From UBA2377 sp964525935 (GTDB lineage Bacteria > Verrucomicrobiota > Verrucomicrobiia > Opitutales > Opitutaceae): a stretch of 64,000 nt of DNA. The DNA is taken from NCBI GenBank assembly GCA_964525935.1, contig CAZGJZ010000006.1, positions 62,001 through 126,000 of the forward strand, in the 5' to 3' direction. A program made the position numbers and the translations under genes. Shown one piece after another: positions 36,102 to 45,246 of this stretch. The first letter of the stretch is position 1; every line of letters begins with the position of its first letter. A model generated the notes under the pieces. It searched no databases. It worked only from the letters and a program-made list of their open reading frames with translations, and was not told where the DNA came from.

Positions 36102-36956
36102 ATGGAATCATCAAAACCAGTGGAGTTTCGCATCCGGCCGCGCAGCAGTTGGCTGTGGATTGATTGGCGCGGCCTTGTGAATTACCGGGACCTCATCGGG
36201 TTGCTGGTGCGCCGGGATTTTGTTTCGCGTTACAAGCAGACGATCCTCGGGCCGCTGTGGTCGGTCGTTACCCCGATTGTGACCGCCGTGGTTTTTGCGC
36301 AGGTGTTCGGCCGGGTATTGAACGTTTCCACGGATGGCGTGCCTCCATCGTTGTTTTACCTCTGCGGCCTCCTGGGTTGGAATTATTTCAACCAGACGCT
36401 CAATGCCACGAGCAATACGCTGCGGGGGAATTATGGGATCTTCAGCAAGGTTTACTTCCCGCGGCTGGTGACGCCCCTGGCGCTCGCCATTTCCAACCTG
36501 GCGGCGGCGGGAGTGCAGCTGGTGACGTTTGCGGTGATTTATACGGTGGCGGTGATTTCCCATCCGGAACTCGCGGCCCGGCCCACGGGCTGGGCGCTGG
36601 CATTGCCGCTCGTATTTCTGCACCTGAGCCTGCTCGCACTGGGCGGCGGGCTGCTGCTCTCGGCGATGACCGCCAAGTATCGGGACTTTCAGCACGTGGC
36701 GCCTTTCATCCTGAACCTCCTGATGTATATCACGCCCGTCATTTATCCTTTGTCGCAGATTCCGCCGGGCTGGCGCTGGCTCGCCTCTATCAATCCGGTG
36801 GCTCCCATCATCGAGACGCTGCGCGCCATGCTGCTGGGCACGCCGACGTTTGAGCCGGGGTATTACGGCGTCTCGCTCGGAGTGACCACGGTGATATTTA
36901 TCCTGGGCGTCGGCTATTATCAAAAACTGGCCCGGGATTTTGTGGATTACGCATGA
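36102..36956 (+). CDS. wzm: Polysaccharide ABC exporter, permease (Wzm-like)
   Basis: 284 residues from ATG 36102, preceded by AAAGGAA at good spacing; a GTG at 36081 is an alternative. It is an ABC-2 permease: LIGLLVRRDFVSRYKQTILG, then PLWSVVTPIVTAVVFAQVFG, six membrane segments, and SKVYFPRLVTPLALAISNL. The conserved end is LLMYITPVIYPLSQIPPGWR and INPVAPIIETLRAMLLG. It moves an undecaprenyl-linked glycan across the inner membrane together with the ATPase encoded next. The stop and the next start share ATGA. Confidence 0.93.
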   Translation: MESSKPVEFRIRPRSSWLWIDWRGLVNYRDLIGLLVRRDFVSRYKQTILGPLWSVVTPIVTAVVFAQVFGRVLNVSTDGVPPSLFYLCGLLGWNYFNQTLNATSNTLRGNYGIFSKVYFPRLVTPLALAISNLAAAGVQLVTFAVIYTVAVISHPELAARPTGWALALPLVFLHLSLLALGGGLLLSAMTAKYRDFQHVAPFILNLLMYITPVIYPLSQIPPGWRWLASINPVAPIIETLRAMLLGTPTFEPGYYGVSLGVTTVIFILGVGYYQKLARDFVDYA

Positions 36957-38191
36957 GCCAGCCAATCATCGAGGTAAACGGGATATCCAAGCGCTATCAC
37001 TTGGGTGAATATGGTTTTTCAAGTTTTCGCGAAGAAACCGAGAAATGGTGGCGGCGCCTGCGAGGCCAGCCGGTGGAGACGGAGAGCACGCGGGATTTTT
37101 GGGCGTTGCGCGACATTTCTTTCACCGTGCAGCCGGGGGAAGTGGTGGGCATCATCGGCCGGAATGGCGCGGGTAAAAGCACGCTGTTGAAGATCCTGAG
37201 TCGTATCACCGAGCCGACGGCGGGCGAGGTGGTGCTGCGCGGCCGGGTTGCGAGTTTGCTGGAGGTTGGCACCGGCTTTCATCCGGAACTGAGCGGCCGG
37301 GAGAATATTTTTCTCAACGGTGCGATCCTTGGCATGACAAAGGCCGAAATCGCGCGGAAGTTCGACGAGATCGTGGCGTTTGCGGAGGTCGACCAATTCA
37401 TCGACACGCCGGTGAAGCGCTACTCCAGCGGCATGTATGTGCGCCTGGCCTTCGCGGTGGCCGCGCATCTGGATCCGGAGATCCTGATCGTGGACGAGGT
37501 GCTGGCGGTGGGCGACGTGCAGTTCCAGCAGAAGTGCCTGGGCAAGATGCAGGACGTGGCGCGCGAGACGGGGCGGACCGTTCTGTTTGTCAGCCACAAC
37601 CTCGGCGCGGTCTCCAGTCTCACGCAGAAGTGTGCCTACCTGAAAAGCGGCCGGCTGGTCGCCTACGAGAATACCCCCGCGGTGATCCAGCGCTACGCCA
37701 GTGACTACCAACACACCGCCAGCGAGTGGAATGCGGCGGCGGAAAACCAGCATCCGATCCAGATCACCCGGATGAGATTGCTGACCACGGCGGGAGACGA
37801 CGCGGGCACGTTTGAATTGTCCGACGGCCTGCAGATTGCAGTCGAATATGTCGTGCGGCGGCCCATGCGGGATACGGTGATGGAAGTGTGGATCTATTCA
37901 TCCGAGGGCGTGAAAGTGGCCGTGATCGGGGATTACGACACTCATCCCGCGTTGCGCCAACTGCGCCAGCCCGGGCGTTATCGCGCCTGCTTCACGCTGC
38001 CGGGAAATTTGCTGAATTTGGGCACCTACAACGTGAAGTTGAACTCCTGCGAACAAGGGATGCACACCTACGATTTTCAGGATGCAGGGGCATTTTCCAT
38101 TGTGGAGAACCGGCGGATGTCGCCCCAAGCCCGTCGCGGCGGGCTGCTTGCCGTGCTCCCGCGCTGTCACCACGAAATGATCGGGCGATGA
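36953..38191 (+). CDS. wzt: Polysaccharide ABC exporter, ATPase with C-terminal glycan-binding domain (Wzt-like)
   Basis: 412 residues. The ATPase half has Walker A GIIGRNGAGKSTLLKILSRI, the signature YSSGMYVRLAFAVA and Walker B ILIVDEVLAVGD, with the H-loop in VLFVSHNLGAVSSL. The extra C-terminal ~150 residues (from IQITRMRLLTTAGDDAGTFE) form the beta-sandwich domain that in Wzt proteins binds the capped non-reducing end of the chain before export. This implies a chain-terminating modification, for which candidates exist downstream. It overlaps both neighbours by ATGA. Confidence 0.94.
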   Translation: MSQPIIEVNGISKRYHLGEYGFSSFREETEKWWRRLRGQPVETESTRDFWALRDISFTVQPGEVVGIIGRNGAGKSTLLKILSRITEPTAGEVVLRGRVASLLEVGTGFHPELSGRENIFLNGAILGMTKAEIARKFDEIVAFAEVDQFIDTPVKRYSSGMYVRLAFAVAAHLDPEILIVDEVLAVGDVQFQQKCLGKMQDVARETGRTVLFVSHNLGAVSSLTQKCAYLKSGRLVAYENTPAVIQRYASDYQHTASEWNAAAENQHPIQITRMRLLTTAGDDAGTFELSDGLQIAVEYVVRRPMRDTVMEVWIYSSEGVKVAVIGDYDTHPALRQLRQPGRYRACFTLPGNLLNLGTYNVKLNSCEQGMHTYDFQDAGAFSIVENRRMSPQARRGGLLAVLPRCHHEMIGR

Positions 38192-39171
38192 AATATTCCT
38201 TCGTCACGTGCAGTCATCGTGCGCCGGCGATCTGGTCGCAGACTCTGGCCGGGCTCGCGGAACAGGACCGGCATGGCATCGACTTCGAAGTCCTCCTGGT
38301 CAACAACGGGTTTGACCCGGCGGTGGAAGCGGCGCTGGTGCGCTCTGTGGCCGCGCGGCGTTTGGGGGACCGCCTGCGGGTGCTGCGGGAGCCCCGCCCG
38401 GGTATTGGCCACGCGCGGGAGGCGGCCTTTCGGGCGATACGGGGCGAGTGGGTGATCCTGCTCGATGATGACAACACGATCGCCCCGGATTTTCTGGCGT
38501 CCCTGCATCGCGAGACCCTGGCGCATCCGGCCGCGGGCGGGGTGACGGCGGTGATCAGTCCAGTCTGGGAGCGGCCGGTGGCGGGCTGGTTGGAACATCT
38601 GGGCCTGCTCTGCCTGAGCTACAATGATCCCGAGGGAGATGGACGCGGACCCGAGCCGCGCTATTACCGGCCGGCGGAAGTGGCGGACGCGCCTTCACCG
38701 CCGGGTGGCGGCATGATCCTCCGGGCGGCGGTGATCCGGCACTACCTCGCCTCGGGCAACCTGGCGATGCGGCTCGGCCTCGGGCGCGAGGGGGAAAGCC
38801 TGAAGGGCGGCTGCGAGGACCAGGATCTATGGGATGACATTGAGGCCGCGGGTTGGGGCGTGAGGGTTACCGGCGCAGTGCGCCTATATCATCACATCCC
38901 GGCCCGCCGGTCGCGGCTATATTATCTCTGCAAGCTCAATTTCCATCTGTCCCATGCGATCACGCTCAACCGGCGCCGGAAAGGCAAGGAGGAGAAACCG
39001 ATGAGCTGGTATCAGTTTTTGCGTCAGACCCTGCGGCAGTTCCGGAGTGGCGTTCGCACCGGTCAATGGCGGCATGAGACGGTCTGGCTGGCGCGATCGC
39101 TGGGGCGCAAACGGGCGCTGGCGGTGCGGCTGGCACCTCCGGTCCGAACGGCCGGCGTGCTGAACACATGA
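38188..39171 (+). CDS. Glycosyltransferase family 2
   Basis: 327 residues, GT-A fold. The N-terminus is MKYSFVTCSHRAPAIWSQTL, then FEVLLVNNGFDPAVEAALV and PRPGIGHAREAAFRAIRGEW. The metal/nucleotide site is VILLDDDNTIAPDFL (D-D-D). A loop with the catalytic-base region GGCEDQDLWDDIEAAGWGVR follows. The C-terminal ~90 residues are basic and may lie on the membrane. ATG 38188 overlaps the wzt stop. A longer upstream in-frame reading exists but lies in wzt. Confidence 0.9.
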   Translation: MKYSFVTCSHRAPAIWSQTLAGLAEQDRHGIDFEVLLVNNGFDPAVEAALVRSVAARRLGDRLRVLREPRPGIGHAREAAFRAIRGEWVILLDDDNTIAPDFLASLHRETLAHPAAGGVTAVISPVWERPVAGWLEHLGLLCLSYNDPEGDGRGPEPRYYRPAEVADAPSPPGGGMILRAAVIRHYLASGNLAMRLGLGREGESLKGGCEDQDLWDDIEAAGWGVRVTGAVRLYHHIPARRSRLYYLCKLNFHLSHAITLNRRRKGKEEKPMSWYQFLRQTLRQFRSGVRTGQWRHETVWLARSLGRKRALAVRLAPPVRTAGVLNT

Positions 39172-40271
39172 GGGAAACGGACACTCCCCTGCGGCTGGCG
39201 CTCATCGGTTGCGGCGCCCTGGCGGAATTGTATTATGCGCCCGCCTTGGCGGCGGTGGCGGGGTCGAGCGCCTTGCAAGTCGCGGTGCTGGTCGATCCCG
39301 ATGAAAAACGCCGCGCGCGGCTCGGCCGCTGGTTTCCAGCGGCGCGGCAGGTCGGGGATGATGCCATGATGGCGGCGGGGGAGGTCGACCTTGCGATCCT
39401 CGCCTCACCGCCGCGATTCCATGCGGCCCAGGCCGAGCGGCTTTTGCTTGGTGGCGTGCATGTGTTGTGTGAAAAGCCGATGGCCACCAGTGGCGGGGAG
39501 GCCCGGCGGATGATGGGCGCGGCCAAGGCGGCGCAGCGCTTGCTGGCGGTGGGGATGTTCCGGCGCTTTTTTCCCACGGCGCAGCATGTGAAGGATCTTG
39601 TGACGGGCGGCGCGTTGGGAGCGGCCCGGTCATTTGTCTGGTCCGAGGGCGGGGTTTTCAACTGGCCAGCGGCGACCCCTTCGTTTTTCCAAAAGACAAC
39701 GAGCGGCGGTGGCGTCCTGGCGGATGTGGGTCCGCACGTGCTCGACCTGCTGTTGTGGTGGTTCGGGGCGCCCACCGGAATCACGTGTGAAGACGATGCG
39801 ATGGGGGGCGTGGAGGCGAACGTCCGTCTGCGACTTGCCTTTGCCGGCGGCGTGGAGGGCACGGTCCGGCTATCGCGCGATACGCGCGTGCCCGTGGAAA
39901 CGCGGGTGGAATTCGAGCGTGGCACCGTCGCGTTTGCCGGGGCCAGCGCCGATACCTTGATGATGGACCTGCAGCAATGCAGCTACGTGGCGCGGTCGAA
40001 TTTGCACCTCCCGGCCAAGCAGCGGGGGATGGGACCGGGCGCGCCGGCGGCGGGCTACGCGCGCAGCTTCATGGCGCAATTGGAAAACTTTGCGGCGGCG
40101 GCGCGGGGTCGCGAGGCCCTGCGCGTCCGGACGGAGGAGGCGGTGGCCGTGCAGGAATTGATCGAACATTGCTACCGGATCCGCCGGCCAATGGCCCTGC
40201 CTTGGTTGACCGCGGTGGAACAGGCTGGCGCCACCCGGCTGGCGGGCGCGGAGGCGCCCATCAAATCATGA
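39168..40271 (+). CDS. Gfo/Idh/MocA-family NAD(P)-dependent sugar oxidoreductase
   Basis: 367 residues. The Rossmann fold starts LRLALIGCGALAELYYAPAL (G-X-G-X-X-A-like), then LVDPDEKRRARLGRWF and LAILASPPRFHAAQAERLL. The catalytic Lys is in VLCEKPMATSGG. The C-terminal substrate domain has GGGVLADVGPHVLDLLLWWF, the family's H-X-X-D-like site. Members oxidise or reduce sugars or nucleotide sugars, often to make 3-keto or amino sugars. Its place inside the locus suggests precursor synthesis. Confidence 0.92.
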   Translation: MRETDTPLRLALIGCGALAELYYAPALAAVAGSSALQVAVLVDPDEKRRARLGRWFPAARQVGDDAMMAAGEVDLAILASPPRFHAAQAERLLLGGVHVLCEKPMATSGGEARRMMGAAKAAQRLLAVGMFRRFFPTAQHVKDLVTGGALGAARSFVWSEGGVFNWPAATPSFFQKTTSGGGVLADVGPHVLDLLLWWFGAPTGITCEDDAMGGVEANVRLRLAFAGGVEGTVRLSRDTRVPVETRVEFERGTVAFAGASADTLMMDLQQCSYVARSNLHLPAKQRGMGPGAPAAGYARSFMAQLENFAAAARGREALRVRTEEAVAVQELIEHCYRIRRPMALPWLTAVEQAGATRLAGAEAPIKS

Positions 40272-41377
40272 CCCGGCTGGGCAAAGTCGCGATCATCGGG
40301 GCGAATGGTTTCATTGGCAGCCGGCTGGTGGAGCTGTTTCACCTCGGCGGCGTGGCCGAACTCGCACCGATCGTGCGAAGCCCGGCGAGCCTCGCGAAGC
40401 TGGCGCGCTTCGACCTCGATTGGCGGCTGGCGGATGCCGTCGACCGGCCGACGCTTGCGCAGGCGCTGGCCGGCTGCGAGTTGGTGGTGCACGCGGTGGT
40501 GGGGGATCCGCGCACGATCGGGAGCGCCGCGGCGGCGCTGGTCCCGGCGGCGGCGCAGGCGGGGGTGCGGCGGATCGTCTATCTCAGCACCGCCTCGGTG
40601 CACGGGCAAAACCCCGCGGCGGGCACGGATGAATCGAGCGCCTTGTGCGAATCTCAAGAATTTGACTACAACAACGCGAAGGTGGCGGCGGAGCGGCGCG
40701 TGCGGGCGGACGCGCGCCGGCTCGGCGTGGAGCTGATCGCACTCCGTCCCTCGGTGGTCTTCGGTCCCCGGGACCGGTGGGTGGCGACGATCGCGGCGGA
40801 GCTGCAGCGCGGGACCGCATGGCTGGTCGAAGGCGGCGCCGGCGTATGCAACAGCGTTTACGTCGACAATCTGGTCGAGGCGATCCGGCTGGCGCTGACG
40901 GCGCCGGTCAGTGGCGCGGAGCAGACCTACCTGATCACGGATGACGAGCGCGTCACCTGGGCGCAATTTTACGAGGAGCTGCGGCGGTTGCTGGGCGCGG
41001 CGGCGCCGGTGCTGCAGGTGTCGGTGCCGCCATTACGGTCCAACCGGTGGCGGCGGCGCTGGGGCGCGCTGCACGGGAGTCCGGCGGCGCAGGCCGTCAT
41101 CGCCCGCGTGCCGGCCCGCTGGAAGCGCCTGGTCAAGACGGCGGTGAATGCGTGGCCCGAGCCGGCGCGACGATCGGACTGGATCCTGCCCGCAAAATCG
41201 CCGTTGCCCCGGATGGAGGCGGAATGGGTCCGGCTGCAGCAATGCGGCTGGCAGTTACCATGCACGGCGGCTAGGCGCGACCTTGGCTACCGGCCCCTCG
41301 TCAGCACGGCGGAGGGGCTGGCCCGCACGGTGGCATGGCTGGAGTGGGCCGGATGGGGCCGGGAGACGAACCGATGA
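40268..41377 (+). CDS. NAD-dependent epimerase/dehydratase (extended SDR)
   Basis: 369 residues. The dinucleotide-binding motif GKVAIIGANGFIGSRLVELF is followed by ELVVHAVVGDP, VRRIVYLSTASVHG and the catalytic YNNAK (Y-X3-K, in FDYNNAKVAAERRV), then LIALRPSVVFGPRDRW. The C-terminal ~90 residues after TYLITDDERVTWAQFYEELR extend beyond a minimal SDR. It is probably a nucleotide-sugar epimerase or dehydratase; the substrate is unknown. It is coupled by ATGA to the oxidoreductase upstream, and together they may make one unusual sugar. Confidence 0.9.
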   Translation: MTRLGKVAIIGANGFIGSRLVELFHLGGVAELAPIVRSPASLAKLARFDLDWRLADAVDRPTLAQALAGCELVVHAVVGDPRTIGSAAAALVPAAAQAGVRRIVYLSTASVHGQNPAAGTDESSALCESQEFDYNNAKVAAERRVRADARRLGVELIALRPSVVFGPRDRWVATIAAELQRGTAWLVEGGAGVCNSVYVDNLVEAIRLALTAPVSGAEQTYLITDDERVTWAQFYEELRRLLGAAAPVLQVSVPPLRSNRWRRRWGALHGSPAAQAVIARVPARWKRLVKTAVNAWPEPARRSDWILPAKSPLPRMEAEWVRLQQCGWQLPCTAARRDLGYRPLVSTAEGLARTVAWLEWAGWGRETNR

Positions 41378-42441
41378 GCCCTTCGATTGATTTCGACCGG
41401 TGGGCGGTGGTGGCGCACAAGGATGACACCGGATTCGGGCGGCAGGCGGCTGACCTGCGGGCGGTGTTGAAGGTCGGCTGGCATTTCGTGGTGCCTTCGG
41501 AGCGGTTGAGCGACCATCCCGTGGATGGCGGTCGCGAACGTTGGTTGAGGCCGGAGGCATCCGACGACGAAGTGCGCGGACTCCTGCGGCTGGTGCGCGG
41601 CATCATTTTTTTTGAGCGGCCGAACTGGCATCCCCGGTTGCTGGCCCTGACGCGGGTGGAAAAGGTGGCGACGGTATGTGTGCCGAACTGGGAATGGTTT
41701 CGCGGCCGGGTGCCGGAGTGGCGGCATTGTGATCTCTTTGTGTGTCCCTCGCAGTTTACCGGGCGGATCGTGCGCGGCTTTGGTTTTACCAACACGGTGC
41801 TCCTGCCCTGGACGCTCGATCTGGAAAAACTGCCCCGGCGTGAGGTCGCCGGCCCGGCCCGCGTTTTTGTGCACAACGCGGGTATTGTGGACCGGGATGA
41901 CAGAAAAGGCACTCGCGACACGGTGCGGGCCTTCATGCGGGTGCGTCGCGAGGATATCCGCTTGCTGGTGCGCTTGCAGAAACCCGCCGAACTGCCGGCC
42001 TATGACGGGCGAGTGCGTCTGGTGGTGGGCAACGCGCCGGAGGTGGCGGAGCTTTATGCAACCGGGGACGTTTGTGTGCAGCCGTCGAAGATGGAAGGCA
42101 TCGGCTTCATGGTGCTGGAACCGGTCGCCGCCGGGCTGCCCGTGATCACCACCGATTATCCCCCGATGAACGAAGTGGTCCGGCAGCCGGAAATGCGCTG
42201 TGCGCCGCGTTGGTTCCGCCGTCGGGCCCAGGCGACCCAATGGGTGTCGCACGCGCATCTGCGCCTGCCGCGGGAGCGGGATCTGGCCGCGCGCATCGCG
42301 TGGTGCGCAGACCATGACCTGGGCCCGATCTCGCGGGAAAACCGGGCCTGGGCGGAACAACAGTTTGCGCGCACCTTGCTGCACCAGACCTGGTCGGCGG
42401 CGCTATCGGCCTGGTTCGGGCAACACCCGGTGTCATGCTAA
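41374..42441 (+). CDS. Glycosyltransferase, GT-B fold (GT1/GT4-like)
   Basis: 355 residues from ATG 41374. The N-terminal region WAVVAHKDDTGFGRQAADLR looks like the acceptor domain. The donor domain has CVQPSKMEGIGFMVLEPVAA, followed by GLPVITTDYPPMNEVV, the glutamate-rich donor motif of GT4-type enzymes. The middle part (VFVHNAGIVDRDDRKGTRDT) contacts the nucleotide in this family. The sugar specificity cannot be read. The stop overlaps the next start by 7 bases. Confidence 0.88.
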   Translation: MSPSIDFDRWAVVAHKDDTGFGRQAADLRAVLKVGWHFVVPSERLSDHPVDGGRERWLRPEASDDEVRGLLRLVRGIIFFERPNWHPRLLALTRVEKVATVCVPNWEWFRGRVPEWRHCDLFVCPSQFTGRIVRGFGFTNTVLLPWTLDLEKLPRREVAGPARVFVHNAGIVDRDDRKGTRDTVRAFMRVRREDIRLLVRLQKPAELPAYDGRVRLVVGNAPEVAELYATGDVCVQPSKMEGIGFMVLEPVAAGLPVITTDYPPMNEVVRQPEMRCAPRWFRRRAQATQWVSHAHLRLPRERDLAARIAWCADHDLGPISRENRAWAEQQFARTLLHQTWSAALSAWFGQHPVSC

Positions 42442-43493
42442 CGGCAGGCTTAAGCGCATCGGGCTGGTGGCGCCGATTGAAGTTCCAGGCGTCCCACCGG
42501 CTGGGATTGCGGAAGCGGTTTGAGTTTGGCGTCATCGCGCTCAAACCGCTGGTAATTTTCACCCACTATGATGATTCGCTGTGGGATTTGTTAAAACAAT
42601 TCCGCCAGGTCGAGCTGCACTGTCTGATTACGTGCTGGTGGACTTTGACGGTGGAGGACCAGCAGGAAATCGCACAACGCCTGGGACACTGGCAGCGCGC
42701 CAATCCGCGGCACCGGATCATCCACCTGGTGCCGACGGAGGAAGAGGCCGGGGTGTTGCGCCGGCTCGGGCTCCCTTTCGTGGTGTGCAGTCAAAACTGC
42801 CTGGTGGATGAAAATGTCTTCAAGGTGCTGCCGGGCACGGCCAAACCGTATCGGGCGATCTACGACGGGCGGCTCTCGTTTTTCAAGCGGCACGAGCTGG
42901 CCTCCCGGGTTGAGGGGCTGGCGCTGATCACCTACCAATGCGCGCTCAATGAGGACAAAGGCTATAATCGCCGGACGCGGGAGTTACTGGCCGGATCCCG
43001 GTGGTTGAACGGGCCGTTTTCCGAAACCCCGCGGCCGTTCGAGTCGGCGGAGGTTGCGGCCCATCTCAACACGGCACGGGTCGGATTGATCCTGTCGGAA
43101 ATCGAAGGAGCCAACTACGCCTCGATCCAGTATCTGTTGTGCGGCCTGCCGGTGGTGACGACGCGGAACCGGGGCGGGCGGGATGCGTTCTTTGACGACG
43201 CTTGCGTGATCTGGGCGGACGACACGCCGGAGGCGGTCGCGCGGGCGGTGAGCGAATTGATCGCGCGCAATTTGGATCCCGAGACCGTGCGCGCGGCGAC
43301 TTTGCGCAAAGTGCAGGCGCATCGGGCGGTGTTTTTGCAGACGGTGCGGGATATTATGATCGCCCGGGGCAGGCCGGCCGGGGAACTCCCCGAGTGGGGG
43401 GATTTTTTCACGAACAAACTTTTGCGCCGGCACAATACGATCCAGGTAATCGGGCTGCGACTGCGCGTCGCACTGGGATGGGTGCGCTCATGA
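42435..43493 (+). CDS. Glycosyltransferase-like protein, GT-B C-terminal half
   Basis: 352 residues. The N-terminal half is unfamiliar (FEFGVIALKPLVIFTHYDDS, then FRQVELHCLITCWWTLTVED). The second half has ARVGLILSEIEGANYASIQY, then LLCGLPVVTTRNRGGRDAFF, matching the donor-binding element of GT1/GT4 enzymes, with E in place of the first motif acid. A helical C-terminus with basic residues follows. It is weaker than its neighbours as a glycosyltransferase call but fits the run. Confidence 0.75.
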   Translation: MLTAGLSASGWWRRLKFQASHRLGLRKRFEFGVIALKPLVIFTHYDDSLWDLLKQFRQVELHCLITCWWTLTVEDQQEIAQRLGHWQRANPRHRIIHLVPTEEEAGVLRRLGLPFVVCSQNCLVDENVFKVLPGTAKPYRAIYDGRLSFFKRHELASRVEGLALITYQCALNEDKGYNRRTRELLAGSRWLNGPFSETPRPFESAEVAAHLNTARVGLILSEIEGANYASIQYLLCGLPVVTTRNRGGRDAFFDDACVIWADDTPEAVARAVSELIARNLDPETVRAATLRKVQAHRAVFLQTVRDIMIARGRPAGELPEWGDFFTNKLLRRHNTIQVIGLRLRVALGWVRS

Positions 43494-44359
43494 GCATGGC
43501 GGACTCCTCAATCGCGCCGCGCACGGGTGCGGCGGGCGCTAAAGAACGGGCCGCCGTGAGTATTTGCTGCCCGGCTTTTAACGCGGCGGCAGTGCTGACT
43601 GCTGCGATGGCCTCATGGCGGGCCCAGACGGTCGCGGTCGTCGAGATCATCGTGGTCGACGACGGATCAGTGGATGCCACGGCGGGGGTCGCGGAGGCGT
43701 GCGGCGCGCGGGTGATTCGGTTTGAACAAAACTGCGGGCGCGGCGCCGCGCGGGCGGCGGCGGTGCACGCGGCGCGCGGGGAGTTCATCGTGTTTGCCGA
43801 TGCGCACAATGTGCTGGCCCCGGATTTTGTGGAGGAGGCGCTTTTGCGGCTGGCCGTGGATCCCAAACTGGTGGGTGTGGTGGGGCAATGGCATGAGCCG
43901 GCACCGCGCGGGGTGCGGTCTCGCTGGCGGGCGCGGCACTTGTATCGTTGCGGGCGGGACGATGAGTCCGGGCCCAAGACGCTGTCGACCCACGCGTGTG
44001 TATTGCGACGCGAGGCGGTGCTGGCGGCGGGAAACTTCGACGCGCGGTTGCGGGCGGATGAGGATAGCGAATTGGGCGAGCGGCTGGCGCGACGGGGCGG
44101 GCGCTTCGCGTGGGTGCGGGCCTGCCGGGTCTCGCCACAGGTGCAAAATACCTGGTCGGAACTGGTTGAGCGCCACACGCGCTGGTATGTGCGGGCGGAC
44201 GAACGGGTGTCGCTACGCTGGTATGGGCGCTGGCTGGCCTACGCGATCAAGGTGATGGTGCCGGCGGATCTGCGGGCGCACGACCCGGTTGCGGCCGGTT
44301 TGTCGCTCTGGTTGCCGCAAGCGATGGCCAGGCGGTTGTGGCGGCGGAGATTTTCATGA
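43490..44359 (+). CDS. Glycosyltransferase family 2 with altered DXD site
   Basis: 289 residues. GT-A fold: AAVSICCPAFNAAAVLTAAM, then VEIIVVDDGSVDATAGVAEA and GRGAARAAAVHAARGEFIVF. Where most family members have D-X-D, this one reads FADAHNVLAPDF, so one metal ligand is replaced by His/Asn. The later RLRADEDSELGERLARRGGR keeps the acidic ED pair expected for the catalytic base. It may still be active or may act as a partner subunit. It is joined to both neighbours by ATGA overlaps. Confidence 0.86.
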   Translation: MSMADSSIAPRTGAAGAKERAAVSICCPAFNAAAVLTAAMASWRAQTVAVVEIIVVDDGSVDATAGVAEACGARVIRFEQNCGRGAARAAAVHAARGEFIVFADAHNVLAPDFVEEALLRLAVDPKLVGVVGQWHEPAPRGVRSRWRARHLYRCGRDDESGPKTLSTHACVLRREAVLAAGNFDARLRADEDSELGERLARRGGRFAWVRACRVSPQVQNTWSELVERHTRWYVRADERVSLRWYGRWLAYAIKVMVPADLRAHDPVAAGLSLWLPQAMARRLWRRRFS

Positions 44360-45246
44360 AGTTATCGGTGATCATTCCCACCTGCCACCGGCCGGAGACG
44401 CTCGACGCTTGCCTTGCGTGCCTGGCGCCGGGCGCGCAGACGCTGGGCGCGGATCATTATGAGGTGATCGTATCGGACGATGGGGCGCCGGCCGGCAGCG
44501 TGCAGGCCAGGCTGGCGGAGCGGTTTCCCTGGGCGCGTTGGGTCGAAGGGCCGCGCCGGGGGCCGGCGGCAAATCGCAACCGGGGCAGCGAGGCGGCGAC
44601 GGGTGAAGTGCTGGTGTTTTTTGACGACGACTGCCTGCCGGAAAGCGCGGTGCTCGCGGCCTACGCCGCACACTTCGGCGGTCTGCAGTCTACGGACGCA
44701 GCCGAGGGCCGGATCACGGCGGATCGCGAGCGCAGGCGATTGGATGACGACGCGCCGATCAATGAATCCGGCGGTCTGTTCTGGTCCTGCAACATCGCGA
44801 TCCGCGCGGTGGTGTTTCGAAAACTGGGTGGTTTCGATGAACGCTTTCCGCACGCGGCCATGGAGGACGTGGAACTGCGGCAGCGGTTGCGGCGCAACGG
44901 GGTGAAGATCGTCTTTGTGCCGCAGGCGGCGGTGATGCATCCGCTGCGGCGCCTGGGTGGCTGGCCGGCAATCAGGCGCCGGGCGGCGGCGCATGGTCTT
45001 TACGTGCGCATGGAAAGAACTCACATGGCGCCCTATACCCTGGCGCAGGCGGTCGAGCGTTTTGCGCGGACGTGGGGGCGGGGGATTTTGCCGCAATTGT
45101 GGCGCTATCGCGGGCGCGGGTTGTGGCGGCGGGCGCAGTATTCGTTACTGCCCTTTTTGTGCGCTTGGGAAATGCGACGGGCGATGCGCCTGCCGACCCT
45201 GCCGGAATGGAAACCGATGCCGGGAGCGAAGGAATTGTCGAAATGA
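44356..45246 (+). CDS. Glycosyltransferase family 2
   Basis: 296 residues. It begins MKLSVIIPTCHRPETLDACL, with YEVIVSDDGAPAGS, then GPRRGPAANRNRGSEAATGE. The nucleotide/metal site is VLVFFDDDCLPE, and later FDERFPHAAMEDVELRQRL carries the ED catalytic pair. The C-terminus is basic and possibly membrane-associated. A complete, canonical GT2 domain; donor and acceptor are unknown. Confidence 0.92.
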   Translation: MKLSVIIPTCHRPETLDACLACLAPGAQTLGADHYEVIVSDDGAPAGSVQARLAERFPWARWVEGPRRGPAANRNRGSEAATGEVLVFFDDDCLPESAVLAAYAAHFGGLQSTDAAEGRITADRERRRLDDDAPINESGGLFWSCNIAIRAVVFRKLGGFDERFPHAAMEDVELRQRLRRNGVKIVFVPQAAVMHPLRRLGGWPAIRRRAAAHGLYVRMERTHMAPYTLAQAVERFARTWGRGILPQLWRYRGRGLWRRAQYSLLPFLCAWEMRRAMRLPTLPEWKPMPGAKELSK

